Shown in pieces: positions 50,270-59,382 of a stretch of 64,000 bases of DNA. The position numbers and the translations under genes are program-made. How positions within the stretch are numbered: position 1 is the first letter of the stretch; the number at the start of each line of letters is the position of its first letter. Source of the DNA: Umezawaea tangerina. GTDB lineage: Bacteria; Actinomycetota; Actinomycetes; Mycobacteriales; Pseudonocardiaceae. Where the stretch lies: NCBI RefSeq assembly GCF_003002815.1, contig NZ_PVTF01000001.1, positions 248,001 to 312,000 on the forward strand, given 5' to 3'. Under the pieces are notes generated by a model. The model did not search any database, was not told the DNA's origin, and saw only the letters and a program-made list of their open reading frames with translations.

Positions 50270-50313
50270 TTGTGCACAGCTGTCCACATGGTTGTCCACA
50301 GGTCTGTGCACAA
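50270..50313. repeat. Cluster of four DnaA-box-like 9-mers
   Basis: TTGTGCACA at 50270, CTGTCCACA at 50280, TTGTCCACA at 50292 and TGTGCACAA at 50305 (minus strand) lie within 44 bases in the convergent gap between the GNAT and macro-domain genes. This is the densest group of the box in the window. A rough palindrome GTGCACA...TGTGCAC spans it, so it could also be a terminator. Confidence 0.5.
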
Positions 50314-50320
50314 CCTGTGG

Positions 50321-50929
50321 CTAACGCCTCGGCAACGGGCTGAACACCTCGTCCCACGCCGCGGCGACTTGGCGCGCGCACGTCTCCGGCGCGACGCCGC
50401 CCACGCCCGTGCCCAGACCGGGCATGGCGAGGGTGCGCACGACCTCGCGGACCGGTCTGCCGTCCTCGAGCCGCCCCTCCTGCCACAGCCGCAGCACGGC
50501 CCGCGCCGCGAGGTACGGGTGCACCGTGTCCTCCGGCAGGCGTTCACCGGGGTGGCGCACGGTCGGCGCGCTGATCAGCCACTGCGGCTCGGGTTCGCCG
50601 GTGGACACCAGCATCGCCTCGCCGACGGGCAGTTCGCCGCCGTGCAGCGCGAGCACCGCGCTGCGCACGGCGGTCTCGACGTCCGGGAAGGCCCGCGCGT
50701 AGACGGCGTCCATGCCGCCCCGCATCCAGCCGTAGGAGTTGGCCGGGCTGACGACCGCCTCGGCGATGATGTCGAGCACGGAACCCCGGTGGACCCGGAT
50801 CCCCGCCCGACCTTCCGCCACCGAGAGCCAGGCCGTGGCCAAGGGCTCGTCGACGGCGCACAACACGATTTGGGGAGCTGCCGGAGTGTTGATCTCACCC
50901 TCCGCATCGGGGGACACGCGGACAAGCAT
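50321..50929 (-). CDS. Macro domain protein
   Basis: A 202-residue protein. The macro-domain core has VVSPANSYGWMRGGMDAVYAR, the ADP-ribose-binding loop, and GVGGVAPETCARQVAAAW. It likely binds or removes ADP-ribose or related nucleotides. The start is uncertain: ATG 50929 has only a weak site; GTGs a few codons upstream (near 50941) are possible. It converges with the GNAT gene. Confidence 0.82.
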   Translation of the reverse strand: MLVRVSPDAEGEINTPAAPQIVLCAVDEPLATAWLSVAEGRAGIRVHRGSVLDIIAEAVVSPANSYGWMRGGMDAVYARAFPDVETAVRSAVLALHGGELPVGEAMLVSTGEPEPQWLISAPTVRHPGERLPEDTVHPYLAARAVLRLWQEGRLEDGRPVREVVRTLAMPGLGTGVGGVAPETCARQVAAAWDEVFSPLPRR

Positions 50930-51019
50930 TCCAGTTGCGACACCCACTTCGGAACCGGGTTGGGCACCGGCCGGTCGGGTGATCCTCGACTCAACGGCGG
51001 TCACGCTGCGCGGCCCTCG

Positions 51020-51025
51020 TATGGT
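51020..51025 (+). promoter_or_regulatory. -10 box of leaderless pheA
   Basis: TATGGT lies six bases before GTG 51032, the spacing for transcription starting at the start codon. No Shine-Dalgarno site is seen upstream. No clear -35 box. Confidence 0.45.
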
Positions 51026-51031
51026 TGCCCC

Positions 51032-51946
51032 GTGTCGCGCATCGCCTATTTCGGGCCACAAGGGACGTTCACGGAGCAGGCCGCCCTCGGCTTCGTCCAC
51101 GCCGGACGCGACGAGCTCGTTCCATTCGCGACGGTCCCGCAGGCGCTGGCCGCCGTCCGCGAAGGCGACACCGAGGCCGCGTGCGTGCCCGTGGAGAACT
51201 CCGTGGAGGGCGCCGTCCCGGCGACCATGGACGCGCTCGCCGAAGGCGAACCGCTGGTCGCCGTGGCCGAGAGCGTGCTGGCGGTGCGGTTCAGCGTCCT
51301 GGTCCGGCCGGACACCGAGGTCGTCCGCACGGTCGCCAGCCACCCGCACGCCCTCGCCCAGGTCCGGCACTGGCTGGCCGAGCACCTGCCGGACGCCACC
51401 GCCGTGTCCACGACGTCGACGGCCGCCGCGGCCGTCGCGGTCCAGCGCGGCGAGTTCGACGCGGCCGTGAGCGCCCCGGTCGCGATCAACCACTACCCGC
51501 TGCGCGAACTGGCCACCGGGGTCGCCGACGTGGCCGACGCGAAGACCCGCTTCCTGCTCCTGCGCCGCCCCGGCGCGCTGCCCGAGCCCACCGGCGCCGA
51601 CCGCACCTCCCTGGTCGTCACGACCGCCGACCGGGTCGGCGTCCTGGCCGAGCTGCTGACCGAGCTGGCGCTGCGCGGGATCAGCCTGACCAGGATCGAG
51701 TCCCGCCCGACCAAGGGCCGCCTCGGCGAGTACCGCTTCTACATCGACCTCCTCGGCCACGTGGCCGAACCCAGGGTGGGCGACGCGCTCGCGGCGCTGC
51801 ACCGGCACTGCAGGCAGGCCCGGTTCCTCGGGTCCTACCCGCAGGCCGAGCCCGCCGTGAGCGGCGACCTGGTCGCCGCCAGCAACGAGGACTTCATCGC
51901 GGCGGCCGACTGGGTGGCCTCGGTACGACAAGGAGCGGGCGCGTGA
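51032..51946 (+). CDS. pheA: Prephenate dehydratase
   Basis: A 304-residue enzyme making phenylpyruvate from prephenate. Dehydratase domain about 1-180 with GPQGTFTEQAAL, CVPVENSVEGAVP and TRFLLL; C-terminal ACT domain about 200-280 with VGVLAELLTELALRGISLTR and the ESRP motif for phenylalanine feedback. No chorismate mutase domain. GTG 51032 gives the usual VSRIAYFGPQG. It overlaps the next gene by four bases. Confidence 0.95.
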   Translation: MSRIAYFGPQGTFTEQAALGFVHAGRDELVPFATVPQALAAVREGDTEAACVPVENSVEGAVPATMDALAEGEPLVAVAESVLAVRFSVLVRPDTEVVRTVASHPHALAQVRHWLAEHLPDATAVSTTSTAAAAVAVQRGEFDAAVSAPVAINHYPLRELATGVADVADAKTRFLLLRRPGALPEPTGADRTSLVVTTADRVGVLAELLTELALRGISLTRIESRPTKGRLGEYRFYIDLLGHVAEPRVGDALAALHRHCRQARFLGSYPQAEPAVSGDLVAASNEDFIAAADWVASVRQGAGA

Positions 51947-52566
51947 AGTTGATGCTGGTGCGGCACGGCGAGACCGCGTCCAACCTGAAGATGACCCTCG
52001 ACTCCGTGCCGCCCGGCCCGCCGCTGACCGACCTCGGCCAGGAGCAGGCGAACCGGCTCGCCGAGGCGCTGGCCGACGAGCCCGTGGTGGCCGTCTACGC
52101 CAGCACGGCCGTGCGCGCGCAGCAGACGGCGGCACCCGTCGCCGCGCGGCACGGACTGGCCGTGCAGGTCGTGGAGGGCGTGCAGGAGATCTTCTGCGGC
52201 GACCTGGAGGGCCGGTCCGACCGCGAGTCGTACGGGGTGTTCGTGAAGACCGCCGCGGCGTGGGCGGAGGGCGACCTCGACCTCACCCTGCCCGGCGGCG
52301 AGAACGGCCGCCAGGTGGTCGACCGCTGCACCGGCACCATCGCGAAGATCACCGAAGGGGTCGCGGAGGGGACGGTCGTGCTGGTCAGCCACGGTGGCGC
52401 CATCCGGCTGACCGGCCAGGCGCTCGCGCCGAACGTGACGTCGGGCATGGCCGCGACCGGCCTGCTGCCCAACACCGGACGGGTCGTGCTCGAGTCCGAC
52501 GGCGACGCCTGGCGCTGCGTGGCGTGGTCCGGCGTCGACATCCCGTCCGACCGACCCCTCGGGTAG
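51943..52566 (+). CDS. Histidine phosphatase (phosphoglycerate mutase family)
   Basis: A 207-residue protein with the catalytic LVRHGETASN near the N-terminus and LVSHGGAIRLTG as second His motif. The family includes mutases and broad phosphatases; no mutase-specific motif decides. It is coupled to pheA (GTGA), as seen in related actinobacteria. Confidence 0.92.
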   Translation: MKLMLVRHGETASNLKMTLDSVPPGPPLTDLGQEQANRLAEALADEPVVAVYASTAVRAQQTAAPVAARHGLAVQVVEGVQEIFCGDLEGRSDRESYGVFVKTAAAWAEGDLDLTLPGGENGRQVVDRCTGTIAKITEGVAEGTVVLVSHGGAIRLTGQALAPNVTSGMAATGLLPNTGRVVLESDGDAWRCVAWSGVDIPSDRPLG

Positions 52567-52575
52567 ATCCACTCG

Positions 52576-53784
52576 CTATTTCCGCACCCGAACCGGCAAT
52601 TCGACGTGCCCGTTGTAGATGAACGTCGGCAACGGCTGGAGTTCCGCGGCGGGCACCGCCAGTTCGATGTCCGGAAAATGCGAGAACAGCGCTGGCAGTG
52701 CGATTGATGCCTCCATTCGGGCTAGTGGCGAGCCGATGCAGTGGTGCACGCCGTGCCCGAATGCGAGGTGTTCCTTGTCGGTCCGGCCCAGGTCGAACTC
52801 GTTCGCGGTGCGGCCGTGCGCGACCGGGTCGCGGCCCGCGGCGCCGAACGACAGCAGGATCGGCTCACCGGCCTTGATCACCACCTCGTAGCCGAGGTCG
52901 ATGTCCTCCACGGCGTAGCGCAGCGGCAGGTGCTGCACCGGGCCCTCCAGGCGCAGCGTCTCCTCGATCACGTCGACCCAGCTCGCGTCGCCCGCCTTGA
53001 CCAGCTTGAGCTGGTCGGGGTGGGTGAGCAGGGAGACGACGGCCTTGCCCAGCAGGTTCGCCGTGGTCCCGCTGCCCGCGCCGATCATCAGCACGAGCGC
53101 GGTGTTGACCTCGGCCTCGGAGAGCTGCTCCTCGCCGTACCGGGCGGCGATGAGGTCGCTGGCCATGTCGTCGCCCGGCACCATGTACCGGGTCGCGACA
53201 AGGGCCCCGAGGCACATCGTGAGGTCCATGAAGTCGCGGTCGTCCGAGGTGGGCCGGTTGATCGCCTGGATCGCGTGCGACGCCCTCCCCCGGAACGAGT
53301 CGGGGATGCCGATCAGGTCGCACAGCGCCTCGGCGGGCACCACGTCGGTGAACGCCCGCCGCAGGTCCAGCACCTCGCCGGGTCGTGCCCGGCTCAGCTC
53401 CCGCATGATCCGGTCCACGGTGCCGTGCACCTTCGCGCGCACGGACTCCACCCGGCGCGGCGTGAACGCGCTCGCCATCAGCATCCGCAGCCGCTGGTGG
53501 TCGGGACCGTAGGTGGTGAAGGCGTTCGCGGTCGAGATGAACCCGCGCAGCGGCCAGTCCAGCGGCAGGCCCGCGTAGGCGGGCCAGTGCCGCTGGGGGT
53601 CCTTCGACACGCGCGGGTCCTCGCAGAGCCGTTTGACGACCTGGTGTCTGGTCACGGACCAGGCCGAGATGCCGCCGGGCAGCATTACCCGCGTCGCGGG
53701 GCCCTTGACGCGGAGGCGGTCGTTCTCGGCGTGCAGGAATCGCCCGGAGGGGTCGATCGTCGTCTGACGAAACTGCGGCTCCAT
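52576..53784 (-). CDS. Cytochrome P450 (2)
   Basis: A 402-residue P450. The ExxR is EETLRLEGP; the heme loop FGHGVHHCIGSPLARME has the ligand Cys349. The I-helix reads LMIGAGSGTTANLL, where the usual AGxET/DT is replaced by GSGTT, so the acid residue of the proton relay is missing. The substrate is unknown. ATG 53784 has GGAG at nine bases. No biosynthetic cluster surrounds it. The 195-base gap upstream is AT-richer and carries no gene. Confidence 0.9.
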   Translation of the reverse strand: MEPQFRQTTIDPSGRFLHAENDRLRVKGPATRVMLPGGISAWSVTRHQVVKRLCEDPRVSKDPQRHWPAYAGLPLDWPLRGFISTANAFTTYGPDHQRLRMLMASAFTPRRVESVRAKVHGTVDRIMRELSRARPGEVLDLRRAFTDVVPAEALCDLIGIPDSFRGRASHAIQAINRPTSDDRDFMDLTMCLGALVATRYMVPGDDMASDLIAARYGEEQLSEAEVNTALVLMIGAGSGTTANLLGKAVVSLLTHPDQLKLVKAGDASWVDVIEETLRLEGPVQHLPLRYAVEDIDLGYEVVIKAGEPILLSFGAAGRDPVAHGRTANEFDLGRTDKEHLAFGHGVHHCIGSPLARMEASIALPALFSHFPDIELAVPAAELQPLPTFIYNGHVELPVRVRK

Positions 53785-53937
53785 GGTCACGGTCTCCGGG
53801 TGTGATCGGTACGTGATCTGACGAGGCAGTATTATCGTGCATTGTGGAAAATCACGGTCAAGTGATCCCGCGAGTCGTGTTTCAACGGCATTGATGCGCC
53901 GAACGGCCTCCGTCGTGCGAATAGCGGTCGACGAGCG

Positions 53938-53964
53938 GTCGGTGAGCGGAGTCCGCTAACCGAC
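53938..53964 (-). terminator. Terminator after the metallopeptidase gene
   Basis: GTCGGT-G-AGCGG and CCGCT-A-ACCGAC pair with one mismatch over a three-base loop, just downstream of the metallopeptidase stop on the minus strand. Confidence 0.55.
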
Positions 53965-53979
53965 AAGTGTGGGAGATCC

Positions 53980-54330
53980 CTAGCCCCAGCCGAGTTCGTG
54001 CAGGCGGGCGTCGTCCACGCCGAAGTGGTGGGCGATCTCGTGCACCACGGTGATCGCCACTTCGTTCACCACGTCGTCCTCGTCGTGGCAGATGTCGAGG
54101 ATGGCCTCGCGGTAGATGAAGATCCGATCCGGCAGCACGCCGCCGTAGTCGGAAGTCCGTTCGGTGAGCGCCACGCCGTGGTAGAGCCCGAGCAGCGACG
54201 GCTCGTCCGGGTTGCGGTCCTCGATCAGCACCACGACGTTGTCCATCGCCGCCGCGAAGTCCGGCGGGATCAGGTCGAGCGACTCGCCGACCAGCTCCTC
54301 GAACCGGTCGCGCGTCATCTCGACGCTCAC
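53980..54330 (-). CDS. Metallopeptidase family (zincin-like, HExxH)
   Basis: A 116-residue protein with VVHEIAHHFG, zinc ligands H97 and H101 and catalytic E98, plus DRIFIYREAILDIC and a conserved end (HELGWG). This is the small zincin-like family formerly DUF1025, found across actinobacteria. Substrate unknown. GTG 54330 overlaps the septum-formation gene stop; ATG 54318 is an alternative. Confidence 0.85.
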   Translation of the reverse strand: MSVEMTRDRFEELVGESLDLIPPDFAAAMDNVVVLIEDRNPDEPSLLGLYHGVALTERTSDYGGVLPDRIFIYREAILDICHDEDDVVNEVAITVVHEIAHHFGVDDARLHELGWG

Positions 54331-55415
54331 GACGTCTTCGGCGGCGAGCTGGACGGGTTCGACGACGACGACTCGCCCGGCTTCTGGCTCGTCGCCGACG
54401 GCTTGCCCGAGGCCGACCCCTCCTCGGAGTGCAGCGGCGCGCCGGTGGCCTCCGCCTGGCTCACGGCGGTGGTCTGCGGCGGGTTCGACGTGGTCAGCGG
54501 CGGCGCGTCGGGGTTGCGCACGGACCCGCTGAACGCGGTCAGCCCGGAGGCGTCCGCCGGGATGGCGCCGATCTTGCAGTTCACCCGCTTCGACCCGGCG
54601 GCCCAGCTCTCCGGCGCCCGGTTGTCCCAGGTCACGACCAGGCCCTTGCCCTTGAGGTCGACCCCGCCCGCGTACTCGGCGGCCATCGCGTCGCAGGTCG
54701 CGGGCAGCACCTCGTCCTGCTTCTCCGGCGGCGGGAAGTCCGCGCCCTGGATCGCGGCGCCGAGGTCCACCACGCCGATGATCTCGAACGTGTGCGGCTG
54801 GGCGCAGTCCACCGGGTCGCCGACGGACTTGCCGTTGAGGCCGAGGCAGACGCCGGGGTCGTACACGTCGGACTGGTCCTGCTTCTTGGCCGTCCCGAAC
54901 GAGGGCAGCAGCCCACCGGCCGGGCCGACCACCTGGAGACCGCAGCGCAACGTGCGGAAACCGGCGGCCCACTCCTGCGTACCGGGGTTGAGCGGGCCGA
55001 CGGTGTACTTGCCGAACGGGTCGTACCTGCCGGTCAGGTAGTCCAGCGACGGCTTGGTGCACTGGTCGAGGCTGATCTTCGCCCACTCGTCGGCCGTCGG
55101 GTACTTCGCGTCCTTCGGATAAGTGGCGGTCAGGTCCACCTTCCCGGTGACCTCGAACAGGTGCTGGTTGCCGCAGTCGACCTTCTTGACGTCCGACAGG
55201 TCGGATTTCGTCCAGTTGAGGCAGTCGGACGCTTCGGACTCGTACGCTGGGTTGACGGTCGGCCGGGTGGAGCTGCCGAGTGCGCCACCGCCGCTGACCG
55301 GCCAAGATGTGAACGCGCTCAGCCCGAGGAGGAGGAAACCCCCCACGGACGCGCCGACCATGACCAACCGCGTACCGCGGATGTGGCCACCACGACGAAA
55401 CCACTGAGCGTTCAT
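54327..55415 (-). CDS. Septum-formation-like extracytoplasmic protein
   Basis: A 362-residue protein with one N-terminal membrane helix (about 17-38) and two septum-formation-type repeats outside the membrane: LNWTKSDLSDVKKVDCGNQH and, later, GLNGKSVGDPVDCAQPHTFE, each with the C-Q/N-H-FE pattern of PF13845. Conserved cysteines are likely paired. A long Ser/Thr/Pro tail ends it. A role at the cell envelope is likely. ATG 55415 or 55421 is the start. Confidence 0.78.
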   Translation of the reverse strand: MNAQWFRRGGHIRGTRLVMVGASVGGFLLLGLSAFTSWPVSGGGALGSSTRPTVNPAYESEASDCLNWTKSDLSDVKKVDCGNQHLFEVTGKVDLTATYPKDAKYPTADEWAKISLDQCTKPSLDYLTGRYDPFGKYTVGPLNPGTQEWAAGFRTLRCGLQVVGPAGGLLPSFGTAKKQDQSDVYDPGVCLGLNGKSVGDPVDCAQPHTFEIIGVVDLGAAIQGADFPPPEKQDEVLPATCDAMAAEYAGGVDLKGKGLVVTWDNRAPESWAAGSKRVNCKIGAIPADASGLTAFSGSVRNPDAPPLTTSNPPQTTAVSQAEATGAPLHSEEGSASGKPSATSQKPGESSSSNPSSSPPKTS

Positions 55416-55541
55416 AGACATCTACTCCATGATGCCTGTGCCGTCCGAGCCGCCGACGAGGCGGGGGAGGAGTGTTGCTATTAGGACACTCACCACCCGC
55501 TTCTCGACTGATCTCTGTACCGTCCCCGCCGGGAGTGGCTG

Positions 55542-56249
55542 ATGACTGAGAACGACAGGTCCGGGACCTCTGGAACACCCTGGACCGGATCCGAAGGACC
55601 AACGCCGCCGAGCGGCGTGCCGAGCAGCGGCGTGCCCGCGGAGGGTTCCGCGCCGCCGCCGTACGTGCCTGCCACCGAGCAACCGCCTCAGCAGCCGACC
55701 AACCCGCGCGGGCGGATCCGGCAGCAGGACGGCTCGTCGAAGCCGCGTCCGCCGACACTGGCCGAGCAGCGCGCCCGCGCCGCCGCCCAGCAGGAGCTGA
55801 TCGAGGCCGACCAGGCCCGCGAGGCCGAGTACCAGCGGAAGAAGAAGCTCCGCAAGCGGCTGCTCATCGGCGGCGGCGTCACGGTCGGCGTGGTCGCGCT
55901 GGTCGCGATCGGCTACGCGGCGCTGAGCCCCGACAACGTGACCGCGACGTGCGTGACCAACGACGACGTCGTGGTCGCGGACGACAACAACTGCGACGAG
56001 AACTACGCGCGGGCGCACGGCGGCTACACCAGCGGCGGGTTCATCTACATGCCCATCGTCGGCGGTGGCTACAGCCAGTACCGCTACAACTACGGCGGCA
56101 CGGGGGTGGTCGGGCAGAAGATCTCCGGCGGCACCACGGTCAAGCCGCCGAAGGCGAGCATCTCGACGCGGTCGGGCACCAGCATCCAGCGCGGCGGGTT
56201 CGGCGTGTCCAGCGGCGGCAGCAAGAGCGGCACGAGCGGGGGCAGCTGA
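55542..56249 (+). CDS. Membrane protein of YgiB-like type (DUF1190-like)
   Basis: A 235-residue protein. The N-terminal 95 residues are proline-rich and polar, a basic KKKLRKR stretch leads into one membrane helix (about 104-126), and a Gly/Ser/Tyr-rich outside domain ends in a RGGFGVSSGGSKSG-like tail. The CVTNDDV...NC region and RGGFG end are as in YgiB/YjfM of enterobacteria, which are encoded beside GspS-like ligases as here. The resemblance is motif-level. Confidence 0.6.
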   Translation: MTENDRSGTSGTPWTGSEGPTPPSGVPSSGVPAEGSAPPPYVPATEQPPQQPTNPRGRIRQQDGSSKPRPPTLAEQRARAAAQQELIEADQAREAEYQRKKKLRKRLLIGGGVTVGVVALVAIGYAALSPDNVTATCVTNDDVVVADDNNCDENYARAHGGYTSGGFIYMPIVGGGYSQYRYNYGGTGVVGQKISGGTTVKPPKASISTRSGTSIQRGGFGVSSGGSKSGTSGGS

Positions 56250-56250
56250 G

Positions 56251-57414
56251 TTGCGCCGTGCCACCGCACCGCCGCGGCCGAACTGGCAGCGGACCGTCTC
56301 GGAGCAGGGTCTCGTGTTCGGCGCGCCCGCCAGGGGCGTGAACGGCATCGAACGCCCCTACTGGGACGAGTCGGCGCACTACGTCTTCGAGATGAGCGAC
56401 ATCCTCTCGCTCGAGGCCGACGTGGAGCTGCTGCACAGCATGTGCCTGGAAGCCGTCGACAACGTGGTGCTGACCGAGCGCTACCGCGACTTCGGCATCC
56501 AGGAGTGGATCTGGCCCAAGATCGCCGAGTCGTGGAAGCGGCGCGACCCGCACGTCTACGGCCGGTTCGACCTGCGCTACGACGGGTCGGGCCCGGCCAA
56601 GATGCTCGAGTACAACGCGGACACGCCGACCTCGCTGCTCGAGGCCGCGGTGCTCCAGTGGTACTGGAAGACCGAGGTGTTCCCGGACGACGACCAGTGG
56701 AACTCGATCCACGAGAAGCTGGTCGAGCGCTGGGGTGAGATCGGGGCGCTGCTGCCCTCCAACGAGCTGCACTTCACGTGGTCGTCGGCCGACACCTCCG
56801 GCGAGGACCACATCACGCTCGCCTACCTGCAGGAGACCGCGGCCGAGGCCGGCATGAACACCGTCGGCCTGTCGATCGAGGACATCGGCTGGGACACCCT
56901 GCTCAAGCGGTTCGTCGACCTCGAAGAGGCACCGATGAACACCGTGGTGAAGCTGTACCCGTGGGAGTGGGTGGTCGACGAGCGGTTCGGCCGCTTCGCG
57001 GTGGACAGCCTGCCCGGCACGCTGTGGGTCGAGCCGCTGTGGAAGATGCTGCTGTCGAACAAGGCCCTGCTCGCGGTGCTGTGGGAGATGTACCCCGGCC
57101 ACCCGAACCTGCTGCCGGCGTACCTCGACGACCCCGGCCTGCTCACGGAGTACGTGCGCAAGCCGAGGCTGGGCCGCGAGGGCTCGAACATCCAGATCGT
57201 CGCTCCCGGCTACGAGACCCAGACCGGTGGGGTCTACGGCAAGGAGGGCTTCGTCTACCAGCTGTTCGACCCGCTGCCCGAGTTCGACGGCTACCGCCCC
57301 GCCCTGGGTGCGTGGGTCGTCGGCGACCAGGCCGCGGGCCTGGGCATCCGCGAGACAGTCGGTCTGGTGACCGACGACGGCGCGGCTTTCGTTCCCCACC
57401 GGATCGTCGAATGA
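56251..57414 (+). CDS. Glutathionylspermidine synthase-like ATP-grasp ligase
   Basis: A 387-residue protein of the YgiC/GspS ligase family. Motifs: FDLRYDGSGPAKMLEYNADT near 110, KLYPWEWVVDERFG near 237, and REGSNIQIVAPGYETQTGG near 310. These match the ATP-grasp synthetase domain, but not the amidase of E. coli Gsp. Actinomycetes lack glutathione, so the true peptide or amine substrate is unknown. The TTG 56251 start follows GGGGGCAG. Coupled with YgiB-like and DUF350 genes. Confidence 0.85.
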   Translation: MRRATAPPRPNWQRTVSEQGLVFGAPARGVNGIERPYWDESAHYVFEMSDILSLEADVELLHSMCLEAVDNVVLTERYRDFGIQEWIWPKIAESWKRRDPHVYGRFDLRYDGSGPAKMLEYNADTPTSLLEAAVLQWYWKTEVFPDDDQWNSIHEKLVERWGEIGALLPSNELHFTWSSADTSGEDHITLAYLQETAAEAGMNTVGLSIEDIGWDTLLKRFVDLEEAPMNTVVKLYPWEWVVDERFGRFAVDSLPGTLWVEPLWKMLLSNKALLAVLWEMYPGHPNLLPAYLDDPGLLTEYVRKPRLGREGSNIQIVAPGYETQTGGVYGKEGFVYQLFDPLPEFDGYRPALGAWVVGDQAAGLGIRETVGLVTDDGAAFVPHRIVE

Positions 57415-57439
57415 CGCACCAGCACCACATGGAGGGCCA

Positions 57440-57892
57440 GTGATCACCCAACTCGCGTTGGACCCCGGATTCGGTTCCACGATCGGCCGGGGCATCGGCG
57501 CGATCGCGCTGTACGCCGTCGTCGGTCTGCTGCTGATGGTCGTCGGCTTCTACGCCATCGACTTCACCACGCCCGGCCAGCTCAGCGGCCTGGTCCGCAC
57601 CGGCAAGCCGAACGCGGTCATCGTGACCGCCGCGGGCCTGTTCAGCATGGCGCTCATCATCGTGGTCGCGATCTACAGCTCCGAGGGCAAGCTCACCGAG
57701 GGCCTGCTCTACTCGTTGATCTTCGGTTTCGTCGGGATCATCGTGCAGGTCGTCGCCGTGCGACTGCTGGAGTGGGTCACCCGGCTCGACATCGGCAGGC
57801 TCATCGAGTCGGAGGCGTTCGCCCCGGCGAGCGTCGTCGTGGCCAGCGCGCACGTCGCGCTGGGCCTCGTGGTGGCGGTCGCCATCAGCTAG
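57440..57892 (+). CDS. DUF350 membrane protein (YjfL-like)
   Basis: A 150-residue protein with four membrane helices, the DUF350 family seen next to GspS-like ligases. GTG 57440 follows GGAGGGCC. Probably works with the ligase and the YgiB-like protein in the same membrane process. Function unknown. Confidence 0.85.
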   Translation: MITQLALDPGFGSTIGRGIGAIALYAVVGLLLMVVGFYAIDFTTPGQLSGLVRTGKPNAVIVTAAGLFSMALIIVVAIYSSEGKLTEGLLYSLIFGFVGIIVQVVAVRLLEWVTRLDIGRLIESEAFAPASVVVASAHVALGLVVAVAIS

Positions 57893-57926
57893 TGATATCC
57901 GAAGGCGGTCGCGAGGGGTGACGGAC

Positions 57927-57932
57927 TACCCT
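57927..57932 (+). promoter_or_regulatory. Possible -10 box of serS
   Basis: TACCCT lies eight bases before GTG 57941, and no Shine-Dalgarno site is present. Consistent with a leaderless transcript. Low confidence. Confidence 0.35.
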
Positions 57933-57940
57933 TACCCCTC

Positions 57941-59200
57941 GTGATCGACCTGAAGGCAGTGCGCGAGAACCCCGAAGCCGTCCGTGCGTCGCAGCGAGCG
58001 CGCGGTGAGGACGAGTCGGTGGTCGACGCGCTGCTGTCCGCGGACGAACGCCGACGTGCCGCCATCTCCAGGGCGGACGCGCTGCGGGGCGAGCAGAAGC
58101 TGTTCGGCAAGCAGGTCGGCAGGGCCAAGGGCGAGGAGCGCGAGGCGCTGCTGGCCAAGGGCAAGGAGCTGGCCGCCGAGGTCAAGGCCGCGGAGGCCGA
58201 GCAGCACGCCGCCGAGGCGGAGCTGACCGAGCTGCACCGCGCCATCCCCAACGTCGTGCACCCCGACGCCCCCGAGGGCGGCGAGGACGACTACGTCGTG
58301 CTCAAGCACGTCGGCGAGCCCCGCGAGTTCGACTTCGAGCCGCTGGACCACCTCGACCTGGGCGTGAAGCTCGGCGCGATCGACATGGAGCGCGGGGCCA
58401 AGGTCTCGGGCTCGCGGTTCTACTTCCTCACCGGCATCGGTGCCCAGCTGGAGCTCGCGCTGCTCAACATGGCCGCGAGCCTGGCCACCGAGAACGGCTT
58501 CACCCTCATGATCACGCCCACCCTGGTGCGGCCGGAGATCATGGCGGGTACCGGCTTCCTCGGCCAGCACGCCAGCGAGGTGTACCGGCTGCGCGACGAC
58601 GACCTGTACCTGGTCGGCACGTCGGAGGTGCCGCTGGCCGGCTACCACGCGGACGAGATCCTCGACGGCGAGCGCCGGTACGCGGGCTGGTCGTCGTGCT
58701 ACCGCCGCGAAGCGGGGTCCTACGGCAAGGACACCCGCGGCATCATCCGCGTGCACCAGTTCAACAAGGTCGAGATGTTCTCCTACGTGCGTCCCGAGGA
58801 CGCCGAGGCGGAGCACGCGCGCCTGCTGGGCTGGGAAGAGGAGATGCTCGGCCGCGTCGAGGTGCCCTACCGGGTCATCGACACCGCGGCGGGCGACCTC
58901 GGCACCAGCGCGGCCCGCAAGTTCGACTGCGAGGCCTGGGTTCCGTCGCAGCGGGCGTACCGCGAGCTGACGTCGACCTCGAACTGCACCACGTTCCAGG
59001 CGCGCAGGCTGAACATCCGCTACCGCGACGAGAACGGCAAGCCGCAGACCGTCGCCACGCTCAACGGCACCCTCGCCACGACCCGGTGGATCGTTGCCAT
59101 CCTGGAGAACCACCAGATGGGTGACGGTTCGGTGCGCGTCCCCGCCGCGCTCCGCCCATACTTGGGCGGCCGCGAGGTCCTGGAGCCGATCTCCCGGTAG
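57941..59200 (+). CDS. serS: Seryl-tRNA synthetase
   Basis: A 419-residue class II synthetase. Coiled-coil tRNA-binding arm about 30-105; catalytic motif 2 [20 protein letters not shown], then FNKVEMF; motif 3 [21 protein letters not shown] 57941 gives [20 protein letters not shown]. Length normal. The gap 59201-59382 has an AATATG...CATATT inverted repeat near 59216-59238, possibly a terminator or operator. Confidence 0.96.
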   Translation: MIDLKAVRENPEAVRASQRARGEDESVVDALLSADERRRAAISRADALRGEQKLFGKQVGRAKGEEREALLAKGKELAAEVKAAEAEQHAAEAELTELHRAIPNVVHPDAPEGGEDDYVVLKHVGEPREFDFEPLDHLDLGVKLGAIDMERGAKVSGSRFYFLTGIGAQLELALLNMAASLATENGFTLMITPTLVRPEIMAGTGFLGQHASEVYRLRDDDLYLVGTSEVPLAGYHADEILDGERRYAGWSSCYRREAGSYGKDTRGIIRVHQFNKVEMFSYVRPEDAEAEHARLLGWEEEMLGRVEVPYRVIDTAAGDLGTSAARKFDCEAWVPSQRAYRELTSTSNCTTFQARRLNIRYRDENGKPQTVATLNGTLATTRWIVAILENHQMGDGSVRVPAALRPYLGGREVLEPISR

Positions 59201-59382
59201 CACATCGGCGGGGTAAATATGTGACTCTTCGTCATATTCCCGGCGTTACACTGCTCTGACCGGCCATGTCTCAGATGGGTAACGAATACGTTCCGTAATG
59301 CTCCGGCGTGCACCGTTTGTGTAGCTCCTGAGTCCTCTCTGACGACACGTAGTTGGTCAGGGGATACAACAGGGGAGTCCAC

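Noticed and set aside
59201-59382. tRNA-Ser next to serS
   Set aside because: No cloverleaf, T-loop GTTCGA-type box or CCA end could be found in this gap.
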